64,000 bases of DNA from CAZQFS01 sp964592755 (GTDB taxonomy: Bacteria; Hydrothermota; Tepidihabitantia; Tepidihabitantales; Tepidihabitantaceae), in assembly GCA_964592755.1 (NCBI GenBank), contig CAZQFS010000002.1, positions 3,442 to 67,441 of the forward strand. Reading direction: 5' to 3'. Both the position numbers and the translations under genes were made by a program. The notes beneath the pieces are model-generated. The model ran no database searches, was not told the DNA's origin, and was given only the letters and a program-made list of their open reading frames with translations. This document shows, piece by piece, positions 8,140-17,793 of the stretch. The number at the start of each line of letters is the position of its first letter. The first letter of the stretch is position 1.

Positions 8140-9021
8140 ATGAACTCCAGTGAAAACCGACGCGGGAAGTTGTGGTGGCGGTTCACTCCGCTCGTGGCCG
8201 GTTTGCCAGGCGTTGCTGCATTCGTCGGGTGCGCCACCCTGCAGCTCGTCAGCGACTGGGCGACCCGGCCCGTGACCACGGATGGTGAGTCCACCGACTG
8301 GGTGATTACCTCGGGCAGCACCATCACCGAAGAAGGGTTACAGGTGACGGCGAGTAACGACTCTGCGAACCTGCACCTGATGGTCCGGTTCCGCGCCAAC
8401 AACGACAAGTGGCCCCGGCCCTGCGCGATGACCGGTCTTGTGGTCTGGCTCAACCCGTCCGGCAAGAAGAGCACCGACTACGGTATCCGCTTCGCGGCCG
8501 GGCCGTCGCCAGAAGATCTTCCCCGGCCGGGCATGATGTCGGGCACGGGCGACAGCGTGGAGCCGCGTCGCGGCGCACCTCGCCCCGCGCTCGATGGGCA
8601 ACTGACACTCATAGACAAGAAGGCCGACGCCACGAGTTTCCTGCCCGCGGACGGGTCGCGGGGCCCGAGCGCGGGCTTTGTTTGTCAGTCCGGCGTGTGC
8701 ACCTATGAACTGAACCTGCCGCTCAAGCCGGCCCAGGCAGGCAGCTTCGGTATCAACGCGAAACCGGGCAGCGTCGTGATGGTCGGCCTGGCCGCCGGCC
8801 CGAGCAAGGAAGAACGCGACAAGATGCGCGAGCAGCGGCCCGAAGGCGGGATGGGCGGCCCGCCCGAACAAAGCATGGGCGGAGGACCACCTGGTGGCGG
8901 CATGCGCAGAGGTCCGCGCGGCGGCCCACCCGGCGGGCAGCGCCCGGGTATGCAGCAGAACCCTGAGCTCTGGTTCAAGGTGAAGCTGGCGACCGCGGGT
9001 ACGGATAAGACCGGAGGATGA
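8140..9021 (+). CDS. Lipoprotein with CBM9/DOMON-like domain and Gly/Met/Pro tail
   Basis: First gene of the efflux operon, 293 residues. It has a positively charged N-terminus, a hydrophobic stretch and a lipobox-like AAFVGCAT (Cys31). Residues about 40-230 are beta-rich; the pattern STDWVITSGSTITEEGLQVT...NLHLMVRFR is like the sugar-binding/DOMON sandwich seen in other secreted proteins. Residues about 240-280 are a low-complexity Gly/Met/Pro/Arg run (GGMGGPPEQSMGGG and more). The next gene, a MacA-like adaptor, follows 2 bases after the stop and has its own Gly/Pro tail. I do not recognise a named family. A ligand-binding accessory of the pump is inference from the operon. Confidence 0.65.
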   Translation: MNSSENRRGKLWWRFTPLVAGLPGVAAFVGCATLQLVSDWATRPVTTDGESTDWVITSGSTITEEGLQVTASNDSANLHLMVRFRANNDKWPRPCAMTGLVVWLNPSGKKSTDYGIRFAAGPSPEDLPRPGMMSGTGDSVEPRRGAPRPALDGQLTLIDKKADATSFLPADGSRGPSAGFVCQSGVCTYELNLPLKPAQAGSFGINAKPGSVVMVGLAAGPSKEERDKMREQRPEGGMGGPPEQSMGGGPPGGGMRRGPRGGPPGGQRPGMQQNPELWFKVKLATAGTDKTGG

Positions 9022-9022
9022 T

Positions 9023-10297
9023 GTGAGGTTACTGGCACGTTGGCCAGGCGCAGGGCTTGCACTGGTTACGGCAGGGCTGTTCCTGGTTGCCGGCTGCCGC
9101 CGCAGCAAAGCCGCGAAGTACGAGTTCGGAGAAGTCACGCGGGCCGACATTGAGAACGTGGTGTCGAGCACCGGCCAGATGGAGCCGGTCGGCACCGTGG
9201 AAATCGGTACCCAGGTATCAGGCATCGTGGACCGCGTGCTGGTTGACTACAACAGCCAGGTGAAGAAGGGACAACTGCTGGCCGTGCTCGACACGGTCAC
9301 GCTCGCGGCCCAGGTGCGTGACGCTGAGGCTGGCCTGGCGCGGGCCGACGCGCAGATGGCCAAGGCGCAGACCGACCTGTCCCGAACCCAGGAGCTGTTC
9401 GCCAAGGGGCTCTCATCGGAGCAGGATATGGAGGCAGCCAAAGTCGCGGCGGCCACGGCCCGGGCCGCGCTGCAGTCTGCACAGTCAACACTGGACCGGG
9501 CGCGAGCTAACCTGACCTATGCCTTCATCCGCTCGCCCATTGACGGCACGGTCATCGCCCGCAACGTCGAGCCGGGTCAGACCGTAGCCGCGAGCTTGTC
9601 GGCCCCGACCGTCTTCATCGTTGCCGAGGACCTGGCCCGGATGCGCATTCTCGCCCAGGTCGACGAAAGCGATATCGGCTCCATCGACTCCGGCCTGCCG
9701 GCGAAGTTCACGGTGCAGGCATTTCCGGATGTCGAGTTCACCGGCACCGCGACCCAGGTGCGGCTCCAGCCGACCACTTCGTCCGGGGTCGTGACCTACA
9801 CGGTCGTGGTCGACGCCGAGAACCGGGACAACAAGCTGCTCCCGGGTATGACCGCAACCGTCGACTTCTACGTGCAGCAGCGGGAGAACGTCCTGACCGT
9901 GCCGAGCTCGGCGCTCAAGTTCCGGCCGACCGACGAGATGCTCAAGCAGGTCCGCAGGCCCGGAGGCGATTCGCTGACCCCGCACCGTCCTCGCGGCTTC
10001 GGTGCGCCCGACTCGTCCCGCCGCCGGCACGCAGGGGGCGACTCGCTTGGACGGCCCGCGCTGCCGGACAGCGTGTCGCAACTCTGGTGCGTCGGCGCGA
10101 ACGGCAGACCCGAGCTGGTACTGGTGCGCACCGGTGTAAGCGACGGCAGCCGCACCGAAGTGACTCCGCTGCGCGGCGAACTGGCCGAAGGCACCAAAGT
10201 CTACACCCGCTCCAGCGGCACCAGGTCATCGAGTTCCTCGAACCGACGCGAAGGCCCCCCCGGCGGCATGTTCGGCATGCCGCCACCTGGCAGATGA
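9023..10297 (+). CDS. macA: MacA/HlyD-type periplasmic adaptor lipoprotein
   Basis: GTG start with GGAGG about 6 bases upstream. The signal peptide ends in a lipobox (LFLVAGC, Cys25). The order is that of membrane-fusion adaptors: a first beta/lipoyl half (GTVEIGTQVSGIVDRVLVDY), a helical hairpin rich in Ala/Gln/Asp (about 100-160), the second lipoyl half (FIRSPIDGTVIARNVEPGQT), a beta-barrel (TVQAFPDVEFTGTA) and a membrane-proximal domain. It links the inner-membrane MacB transporter to TolC. Unusual: an Arg/Pro/Gly-rich insert at about residues 310-345 inside the C-terminal domain, and a tail ending GGMFGMPPPGR that echoes the preceding lipoprotein. The stop overlaps the next start (ATGA). 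Confidence 0.88.
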   Translation: MRLLARWPGAGLALVTAGLFLVAGCRRSKAAKYEFGEVTRADIENVVSSTGQMEPVGTVEIGTQVSGIVDRVLVDYNSQVKKGQLLAVLDTVTLAAQVRDAEAGLARADAQMAKAQTDLSRTQELFAKGLSSEQDMEAAKVAAATARAALQSAQSTLDRARANLTYAFIRSPIDGTVIARNVEPGQTVAASLSAPTVFIVAEDLARMRILAQVDESDIGSIDSGLPAKFTVQAFPDVEFTGTATQVRLQPTTSSGVVTYTVVVDAENRDNKLLPGMTATVDFYVQQRENVLTVPSSALKFRPTDEMLKQVRRPGGDSLTPHRPRGFGAPDSSRRRHAGGDSLGRPALPDSVSQLWCVGANGRPELVLVRTGVSDGSRTEVTPLRGELAEGTKVYTRSSGTRSSSSSNRREGPPGGMFGMPPPGR

Positions 10298-11061
10298 CAT
10301 CGGTCATCGAGACCCGGAATCTGGGCCGCCGTTACGCGCTCGACGGCCTGGAAGTTCTGGCCCTGCGTGGGGTAGACATCGTGGTTTGGCCCGGCGAGTT
10401 CCTCGCCGTCATGGGCGCGTCCGGCTCGGGCAAGTCCACGCTGCTGAACCTGCTCGGCTGCCTGGACCGGCCCACCTCGGGCACCTACCTGCTCGACGGC
10501 GTGGAGACCAGTGGCCTCTCCCCGACCAGCTACGCCGACATCCGCAGCCGCAAGATTGGATTCGTGTTCCAGGGCTACAACCTCATTCCCCGTACCTCGG
10601 CGCTGGAGAACGTCGAACTGCCCTTGCTCTACGACCGGTCCGGTCGGTTCCATGACGCCCGCGCCCGCGCCGAGAAGGCGCTGGCCCGGGTCGGGCTTTC
10701 CGACCGGATGCACCACCTGCCCAACCAGCTCTCGGGCGGGCAGCAGCAGCGGGTCGCCATCGCCCGGTCCTTGGTCAACGAGCCGGCCCTGCTGCTGGCA
10801 GACGAACCGACCGGCAACCTCGACTCGCGCACCTCGGTCGACGTGATGGCGGTCTTCCAGGGGCTCAACGACTCAGGGATAACCATCGTCATGGTCACGC
10901 ACGAACCGGACATCGCGCGGTATGCGAAACGGGTCGTGCTCATGCGCGACGGCCGGATTACCCGCGACTACTCGGTCGAGAAGCGCGGCCGAGCGTCCGA
11001 GGACCTGGCATCGACGCCGGCCGAGCAGCCGGCCGAAGCGCTGGAGAAAGTGGGACAGTGA
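10294..11061 (+). CDS. ABC transporter ATPase, MacB/LolD type
   Basis: A 255-residue ATPase beginning at the ATG that overlaps the adaptor stop. Walker A GASGSGKST (41-49), Q-loop in GFVFQGYNLIP, signature LSGGQQQRVAIARSL (from 146), Walker B LLLADEPTGNLDSR and switch His in VMVTHEPD are all intact. It powers the MacB-type permease encoded next, which uses ATP to drive periplasmic conformational change rather than transport across the inner membrane. ATPase and permease are separate here, unlike the fused E. coli MacB. The C-terminal 30 residues are a charged, Glu/Ala-rich extension. Confidence 0.92.
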   Translation: MTSVIETRNLGRRYALDGLEVLALRGVDIVVWPGEFLAVMGASGSGKSTLLNLLGCLDRPTSGTYLLDGVETSGLSPTSYADIRSRKIGFVFQGYNLIPRTSALENVELPLLYDRSGRFHDARARAEKALARVGLSDRMHHLPNQLSGGQQQRVAIARSLVNEPALLLADEPTGNLDSRTSVDVMAVFQGLNDSGITIVMVTHEPDIARYAKRVVLMRDGRITRDYSVEKRGRASEDLASTPAEQPAEALEKVGQ

Positions 11062-11062
11062 C

Positions 11063-12277
<1,215 letters not shown>

Positions 12278-12363
12278 CGCGGGCCGGTCGGCGGCACGGC
12301 GACGAGGGTGCTGAAATACTCTCTTGGTCTGTCGGGCTGTTCGGCTGGTGGGTTCGTTTCGCC

Positions 12364-12392
12364 TTGACAAACCTCGGGGCGGGAACTAGAGT
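12364..12392 (+). promoter_or_regulatory. Promoter of the hsdS islet
   Basis: TTGACA (12364-12369), 17-base spacer, TAGAGT (12387-12392). It marks the left end of the islet that runs to about 15200. The remainder of the 327-base interval 12278-12604 holds only the small frame at 12442. Confidence 0.5.
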
Positions 12393-12441
12393 CCAAAGAT
12401 GCATATCGTCTGTCATTCAGACCGACCTCTTCGGCGAAGAT

Positions 12442-12573
12442 ATGGTCTGTGACTTTCCCGAGGGAATGCCGGTCGCTTCCCCGAAGTCCATCCCCAGTCC
12501 AAGTCGTCCAGAAGAGCAGCGCATCCTCAGCCTGACGGCCGAAATCAAGGCCGACCTGGGAAAGAAACCATGA
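12442..12573 (+). CDS. Small unrecognised ORF ahead of the islet
   Basis: This frame is open from 12364, but the promoter there forces a later start; the first ATG is at 12442 (MVCDFPEGMPVASPKSIPSP...), giving 43 residues ending in TAEIKADLGKKP. The stretch SPSRPEEQRILSLTAEIKAD recalls the conserved helix of HsdS (PxxEQxRIvxxxexl), so it may be a leftover of another specificity subunit. No family can be assigned. Confidence 0.25.
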   Translation: MVCDFPEGMPVASPKSIPSPSRPEEQRILSLTAEIKADLGKKP

Positions 12574-12604
12574 CACTTCCGTCCTCTCAGCTCCGCGGAG
12601 CGGC

Positions 12605-13474
12605 ATGATGTTCCGCGACAGCTTCCCGCCGCCGGACGACCACATCATCCGAATTGACGTCCGGCCAGCCACCGAGGCCGACTTCGACCGGATGATTCAC
12701 CGTTTGCTGTTCGCCAACTGGAACGCACCCGACTCGCCCATCCACCTGGCCGACGACCTTTCGCTCGACGACGTGAAAGACGTGCTCTTCTTCGACCAGG
12801 CGCGTCAGTTCCTCCGCCTGATGGTCGAGAACAAAGGCGCTCCGCTCACTGCGACCGGCAACTTGAACCGTGCCTATGTGGCGCAGATGATAGAGAAGTT
12901 GAACTGGCTCAGGCACTACGCGAAGCCGCTGCTCGAAGGCGGACTGTGCAAGGTCATCAACGAAGGCGACGTCAGGCCGCTCGGTGTGCTGCACGGCGTC
13001 TGTGAGTACGGCAAGCTCATCCACAAGCGAAGGAACCGGGTATTCGTCACCAGTAAGGGCCGGAATCTCCTTGCTGATGACAAGGCCGGCCAGCTTTACC
13101 GGCAGTTGTTCTACACGATGTTCCGCGACTTCGGCCTGGGCTATCTATCGCCGTTTCAGGAGACGCCGTTTGTCCAAGGCTCGGCGGCTGTCATCCTCTG
13201 GCGACTCCAAATGGTGACCCACGACTGGTTTCCCCTCAAGCAGTTGCCGAGGGAGGTGTTCCTGACGCAAGTCAGCGAGCAGGTCCGCGCCGCGTCGATA
13301 TGGCCCGAAGTCGAGCAAGACGTGCTCCGCAGCGAAGTCCTCCGGCCGCTCCTCTGGTTCGGCCTGCTCGAATGCGACCACACCGACGACGAGTATCACG
13401 GCCGGGACGTCGTTCTCAAGTACCGCAAGACCCCGCGCTTCGACCGCTTCCTCAGCTTCATCTACACCCCATGA
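12605..13474 (+). CDS. Uncharacterised protein, pRiA4b ORF-3-associated type
   Basis: A 289-residue soluble protein starting at an ATG 4 bases after GGAG. The middle part (GAPLTATGNLNRAYVAQMIEKL ... NRVFVTSKGRNLLADDKAGQLYRQLF) has the look of two small winged-helix-like modules that I associate with the C-terminal regions of plasmid pRiA4b ORF-3-like proteins; this is from memory and unverified. The end (WFGLLECDHTDDEYHGRDVVLKYRKTPRF) forms a third module. Its ATGA stop overlaps the start of hsdS, so the two are translationally coupled. A pRiA4b ORF-3 gene proper lies just past hsdS. No function is proposed. Confidence 0.6.
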   Translation: MMFRDSFPPPDDHIIRIDVRPATEADFDRMIHRLLFANWNAPDSPIHLADDLSLDDVKDVLFFDQARQFLRLMVENKGAPLTATGNLNRAYVAQMIEKLNWLRHYAKPLLEGGLCKVINEGDVRPLGVLHGVCEYGKLIHKRRNRVFVTSKGRNLLADDKAGQLYRQLFYTMFRDFGLGYLSPFQETPFVQGSAAVILWRLQMVTHDWFPLKQLPREVFLTQVSEQVRAASIWPEVEQDVLRSEVLRPLLWFGLLECDHTDDEYHGRDVVLKYRKTPRFDRFLSFIYTP

Positions 13475-14656
13475 CCGCGTGGCCGCCGGTCCCGCCGGGA
13501 GAAGTCCTGACGGAGCGGCAGGAGTGCCCGAGTGAAGAAGACCTGTTGGCGGGTCGCGTACGCACTGTCTCCAAGATAGGTTTCAACGACGGCGTCCTGC
13601 AATTCCGGCCGGGCGGCGATACCAAGACCGGAATGATACTGATAAGACCTGGCGATCTGGTTGTGTCTGGCATCAATGCCGCCAAGGGTGCGATTGCTGT
13701 TTACGGCGTCGAGAACGACGGGCCCGCCGCCGCGACGATCCACTACGGCGCGTACTCTCCCAAAGTGAACGTTTTGACACGATGTTTCTCTGGTGGTTGC
13801 TGCGGAGCGGGACGTCCCGTGAACTGCTTCGTGAGTACGTGCCTGGCGGAATCAAGACTGAGCTGAAGGCCAGGCGTCTACTGCCTGTGCCCATTCCCCT
13901 TCCTCCCTTCCCGAGCAGCGGCGCGTCGTGGCGCGGATTGAGGAACTGGCGGGGAAGACTGAAGAGGCGCGTGGCCTATGCCGTATATCCATCGACGCGG
14001 CCGAGGCGTTGATTGCTGGAGACATCGCTCGCATTCTGGCCGATGTGCCGACAACAGGCAGGCTCAGTGATGTTCTGCTGTCCGACCCGCGCAACGGCTT
14101 GTCGGTGCGCTGCGACAGCAGCGAGGCAGGCACACCTGTGTTGACGTTATCCGCCGTGACAGGCTTTCGCTATCGAGAGACCGAGTTCAAGAGGACGACA
14201 GTGTCTACGTCACCCGATGTTCACTACTGGCTGCACGACGGTGACCTGCTGACTACTCGCAGCAACACACCCGACTTGGTCGGTCACGCGGCCAGCTACA
14301 GCGGAAAGCCAGCCCCGTGCGTCTATCCTGACCTCATGATGAAGCTCGCAGTTGACGAGACCGCTGCCGACAAACACTTCGTACACTGGTGGCTCCGGGG
14401 CATGACTGCCCGCGACTACATTCGAGTCAATGCGAAGGGCACAAGCCCCACGATGAAGAAAGTATCCCAAGGCATTGTGAAGGCAATCCCATTCCCTTCG
14501 CGATTGGGGCTCGCCGAGCAATGCACCGCTGTCGAGCGGTTGGATGCGTTGCAGGCGAAGGTGGATGAGTTGAAGCGGTTGCGGGCGGAGACGCAGAAGG
14601 AGCTTGACGCCCTGATGCCCTCCATCCTCGACCGCGCGTTCAAAGGAGAGTTGTAA
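13471..14656 (+). pseudogene. hsdS: Type I restriction specificity subunit HsdS, two frameshifts
   Basis: Three successive frames make one HsdS. Frame A from 13471 reads GEVLTERQECPSEEDLLAGR, TKTGMILIRPGDLVVSGINA and HYGAYSPK. Frame B from 13767 reads ERFDTMFLWWLLRSG, YVPGGIKTELKARRLLPVPI. Frame C from 13913 reads EQRRVVARIEELAGKTEEAR, then a second target-recognition domain and the closing helix LQAKVDELKRLRAETQKELDALMPSILDRAFKGEL. Adding one base to the A run at 13762-13764 and one G at 13912/13913 restores a single protein of about 395 residues, full length for the family. HsdS chooses the DNA site for HsdM/HsdR, but neither partner is in the window. It is either a real pseudogene or has homopolymer sequencing errors. 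Confidence 0.85.
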
Positions 14657-14754
14657 GGCCCGAAAACCGACATTGAGCCATGAAAGGCACGAAGGAGCGG
14701 GTAGCCTTCGCGGCAGTCAATTTCGGGATCGGGACAAGGAGAACAAGAGAACCG

Positions 14755-15192
14755 GTGACGAAGGTCTATCAGTTGAAGGTGTCCCTTGACCACATTCGGC
14801 CCGCGACTTGGCGCCGAATCCTTGTTGCGGGCGACATCAATCTGAATGGGCTGCATCGTGTCATCCAGTCGGCAAGGGGTTGGCAGGATTGTCACCTGCA
14901 CCTGTTCCGGGTCGGTGATGCCGACTACCCTGACCCGGACATGGAGGTTGATGGGGCCAGGAGTGAGTTCGCTGCCCAGCTCTTCCGAATCGCGCCGAAG
15001 GTGGGGGGTTCGTTCATGTACGAGTACGACTTCGGCGACAACTGGACACATACCATAACGGTTGAGGCCGTCTCGGAGAACGACGCCCGCTATCCCGGAC
15101 ATCCGGTCTGTATCAGCGGCGAGAACGCCTGTCCGCCCGAGGACGGTGGCGGGGTTCCGGGTTACATGCGCCTCAGGAGGCGCAAAGGTTGA
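14755..15192 (+). CDS. pRiA4b ORF-3 family protein, truncated C-terminus
   Basis: The core reads VYQLKVSLDHIRPATWRRIL, GLHRVIQSARGWQDCHLHLF, FMYEYDFGDNWTHTITVE and ENACPPEDGGGVPGY, the hallmark strings of the plasmid pRiA4b ORF-3 (IS1096 TnpR-like) family. These are small proteins found near mobile elements, with unknown role. I place the start at GTG 14755, which puts AAGGAG 13 bases upstream and matches the family's usual N-terminus; ATG 14680 would add 25 residues. The family normally has another 30-50 residues after PPEDxGG; here the frame ends after MRLRRRKG, so the C-terminus is cut off. It fits a decaying mobile islet. Confidence 0.7.
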   Translation: MTKVYQLKVSLDHIRPATWRRILVAGDINLNGLHRVIQSARGWQDCHLHLFRVGDADYPDPDMEVDGARSEFAAQLFRIAPKVGGSFMYEYDFGDNWTHTITVEAVSENDARYPGHPVCISGENACPPEDGGGVPGYMRLRRRKG

Positions 15193-15304
15193 GCCACAGA
15201 GCAGGAGGGCGTGACCCGAAACCATGGGCCATGCACTTACGGGCCGGGCAAATAGCGTAACGCTTTGCAAGGGAAGTCATTAGACTGACGCCGAGGTACG
15301 TAAG

Positions 15305-15612
15305 TCACGATTCTGCGACCGCGGGGGCGGCTGCCCGGAGGCCGTCCCCTACACGGTATCTGAACGCGCTTCTTGCCGGGTTATCAGCCGGGTTTTGCTT
15401 CCGGCTTTGACGCGGGTTTTGCTTCCGGCTTCGCGTCGAGCTGTGCTGCGAGCGGTTGCGGGAGCTGTCGCCTGACCAATGGCCCGAGTAGTTGCCTGAG
15501 CCATTGACCGAGCAGTCGCTCAGGCCGTCGCTTGTCCTGGTGAGCGGGTTTTCAGGCAGCTTGTTGTCGCGGCTTTGCGCGCGGCTTTGGCTTCGGTTGC
15601 TGCCGCGCGGTT
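15305..15612 (-). repeat. Dispersed intergenic repeat, copy 1 (cut by gap)
   Basis: Read on the minus strand, this aligns without gaps to copy 3 (57570-57890) over the visible part. Shared strings include GAAAACCCGCTCACCA, CAATGGCTC...CCATTG, GCAAAACCCG and the end GACGGCCTCCGGGCAG near 15325-15340. Its other end runs into the 100-N gap. The stretch 15193-15304 to its left shows no gene. Confidence 0.75.
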
Positions 15613-15712
15613 NNNNNNNNNNNNNNNNNNNNNNNNNNNNNNNNNNNNNNNNNNNNNNNNNNNNNNNNNNNNNNNNNNNNNNNNNNNNNNNNNNNNNNNN
15701 NNNNNNNNNNNN
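15613..15712. other. Scaffold gap (100 N)
   Basis: Exactly 100 N, a conventional filler for a gap of unknown length. It interrupts repeat copy 1, which is what a short-read assembly would do at a dispersed repeat. Confidence 0.99.
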
Positions 15713-15748
15713 GGTGCTTGACGTCGGGCAGAGAGTCTTGATGTTTGC

Positions 15749-15776
15749 TTGACTCAGGGGGCAGTTCCGGTATAAC
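15749..15776 (+). promoter_or_regulatory. Promoter of the TPR-OmpA lipoprotein gene
   Basis: TTGACT (15749-15754), 16-base spacer, TATAAC (15771-15776). The TTG start codon lies 17 bases past the -10 box, giving a leader of only about 10 bases. Confidence 0.55.
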
Positions 15777-15793
15777 TTTAGCACGAGAGCAGT

Positions 15794-17785
15794 TTGAGAC
15801 GCCTCCCCAGAGCCGCCATTCTCCTTTTGCCTTTGTCGATTGCACTGCTGGGTTCGTGTGCCTACTTCAATACGTTCTACAATGCCCAGGGTTGTTACCG
15901 CGACGGCCTGAAGATGAAGGCGGCAGACCAGCAGACTCAGGCTAAGGCCAAGTTCGAGAAGGCGATTGAGAAGTCGGCGCTGGTGCTGAAGCGCTGGCCC
16001 CGTTCGCGCTGGGCCGACGATGCGCTTTTCCTTATAGGCATGAGCTACTACCAGCAGGGGATGTACGCCAAGGCGGTGCGCCACTTCGACCAGTTGAGCC
16101 TTGCTTTTCCCGGGTCCGGACTGGTACCCGAGGCGCAGCTTTACCACGGACTGTCGCTGCTGGCGGACAAGCAGTACGGCCCGGCCCGGGTCCGGCTGGA
16201 GGACGTCAGGACCCGCCATCGTCGCCTGGCTGACGCCGCATCGTTTGCGCTGGCCCGTTCGCTGCTGGACCGGGATGAGCCGGACCAGGCGATAGACTCG
16301 CTTGCCCGTTTCTATGAGCGGTATCCGAAGTCAACGTATCGGCGCGAAGCAGTGAAACAACTTGCCGACGCGTGTCGGAGTCGGCGCCGGTTTGCCGAGG
16401 CCGAGCAGTGGTACGCGCGTTACGCCCGAGTTGCCCAGGAACCGAAGGAGCGGGCACTTGCCCGGCTCAGGGTCGCGGCCTGCCAGCTTGAGCTGGGCCG
16501 TTACGGCGAGGCAGTCGAGCAGGCAAGAGACCTGCTCGGCCGGTACCCCGAGCTGGACGACGAGGCAAACCTGATTCTGGGCAACGCGCACGAGCAGTTG
16601 GCGCGTCCGGCTGAGGCGGTCGGGGCCTGGGGCAAGGTGCGGAGCCAGAACGACAAGGGCGCCGAGGCGAGCTTCCGCATCGGCAGATACTATGAGGAGC
16701 AGGGTGAGTTCGAGAAGGCGCGGGCCTACTACGACACGGCCCGGCTGCGCCGGGTCGATTCAGACTACGGGGTGCTCGCGGTCAAGCGGCTTTCGCTGCT
16801 TGACGCCTTCACCCAGCAGAAGGCGGGCAAGCGCGAGCCGGCCGAGGCCGCGTTCCTTCTGGCCGAGGTCCACAACCTGAACCTCGGCGACTACGACGGC
16901 GCGATGGCGCTCTACCAGCAGGTCTACGATTCCTTTCCCGACACCGAATGGGCGGCCAAAGGCCTGTTCACCAAGGCATGGATTCTGCGGAACGTCAAGC
17001 ACGATACCGCGCAGGCCGAGCCGCTGCTGCGCCGGGTCATCGCCGAGTTTCCCGAAACCGACTACGCCGATGCGTCAAGGGCATGGCTGGGCCTGCCGGT
17101 GCCCAAGCGTGAGAAGAAGAAACCGGCCCGGGATACACTGCGGGCCGATACGGCGCAGGCGGGCCGGCCGGTTGAGCCGCCGGAGCCGGACACGCTGGCC
17201 GGAATGACGCCGGCCGAACCGGGTCTGTTTCCGCACCGACCCGGGATGCCGGGCCCGGACCGGATGCGCGAACGCATCGATGAGGCGACCGGCACTGCCC
17301 AACTGACGCCAAGGGAAGATGGTTCCAGGCCTCGAGTCCCAGACGCCAAACCGGAACCCGAGCGCCCCAGGCCGCAGGCGCCAAGTCAGAAGCCGGAGAC
17401 GTCAGGCGTGAAGCCGCAAGTCCCAGGCTCCAAACCAGAACCTGAAAGCACTGCCGCGGCCGTTCGCCGGGTGCTGGCCTTCTTCGGCACAGACAGCGCC
17501 GAGCTCACGAGCGCGGGGCAGGACAGCCTCTCTGGTTTTGTCGAGTACCTGAAGGCCAATCCGCGCGTTCAGGTTGAGCTTGTCGGCTACTGCGACCCAC
17601 GTGGCACCGATGAGTATAACTACACTCTCGGTCTGCGCCGGGCCGAGGCAGTAAGGCGGTTCCTGCTCAGTGCCGGCATCGCGGAGACGCGCGTCAGCGT
17701 AACGAGCAGGGGCGAGCGGGAACCACGTTCCTCAGGCCCGGAAGAATACCGGCTGGACCGGAGGGTGGAATCGCGGCCGCGCTAG
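15794..17785 (+). CDS. Outer-membrane lipoprotein with TPR repeats and OmpA domain
   Basis: A 663-residue protein from a TTG start. The lipobox is IALLGSCAYF (Cys22). Residues about 35-430 are tetratricopeptide-type repeats (SRWADDALFLIGMSYYQQGM, PGSGLVPEAQLYHGLSLLAD and similar). Residues about 430-550 are a Pro/Glu/Lys-rich linker. Residues about 555-660 are an OmpA/Pal peptidoglycan-binding domain (VELVGYCDPRGTDEYNY, GLRRAEAVRRFLLSAGI). It should tether the outer membrane to the wall and scaffold partners through its TPRs, like BamD/YbgF/Pal fusions. Its promoter sits beside the gap; pyrK follows with no spacer. Confidence 0.85.
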   Translation: MRRLPRAAILLLPLSIALLGSCAYFNTFYNAQGCYRDGLKMKAADQQTQAKAKFEKAIEKSALVLKRWPRSRWADDALFLIGMSYYQQGMYAKAVRHFDQLSLAFPGSGLVPEAQLYHGLSLLADKQYGPARVRLEDVRTRHRRLADAASFALARSLLDRDEPDQAIDSLARFYERYPKSTYRREAVKQLADACRSRRRFAEAEQWYARYARVAQEPKERALARLRVAACQLELGRYGEAVEQARDLLGRYPELDDEANLILGNAHEQLARPAEAVGAWGKVRSQNDKGAEASFRIGRYYEEQGEFEKARAYYDTARLRRVDSDYGVLAVKRLSLLDAFTQQKAGKREPAEAAFLLAEVHNLNLGDYDGAMALYQQVYDSFPDTEWAAKGLFTKAWILRNVKHDTAQAEPLLRRVIAEFPETDYADASRAWLGLPVPKREKKKPARDTLRADTAQAGRPVEPPEPDTLAGMTPAEPGLFPHRPGMPGPDRMRERIDEATGTAQLTPREDGSRPRVPDAKPEPERPRPQAPSQKPETSGVKPQVPGSKPEPESTAAAVRRVLAFFGTDSAELTSAGQDSLSGFVEYLKANPRVQVELVGYCDPRGTDEYNYTLGLRRAEAVRRFLLSAGIAETRVSVTSRGEREPRSSGPEEYRLDRRVESRPR

Positions 17786-17793
17786 GTCCGGTC

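Noticed and set aside
15305..16219. 304-codon minus frame running through the N gap
   Set aside because: It is made of repeat copy 1, the N run and the antisense of the TPR lipoprotein; it has no start or family match.
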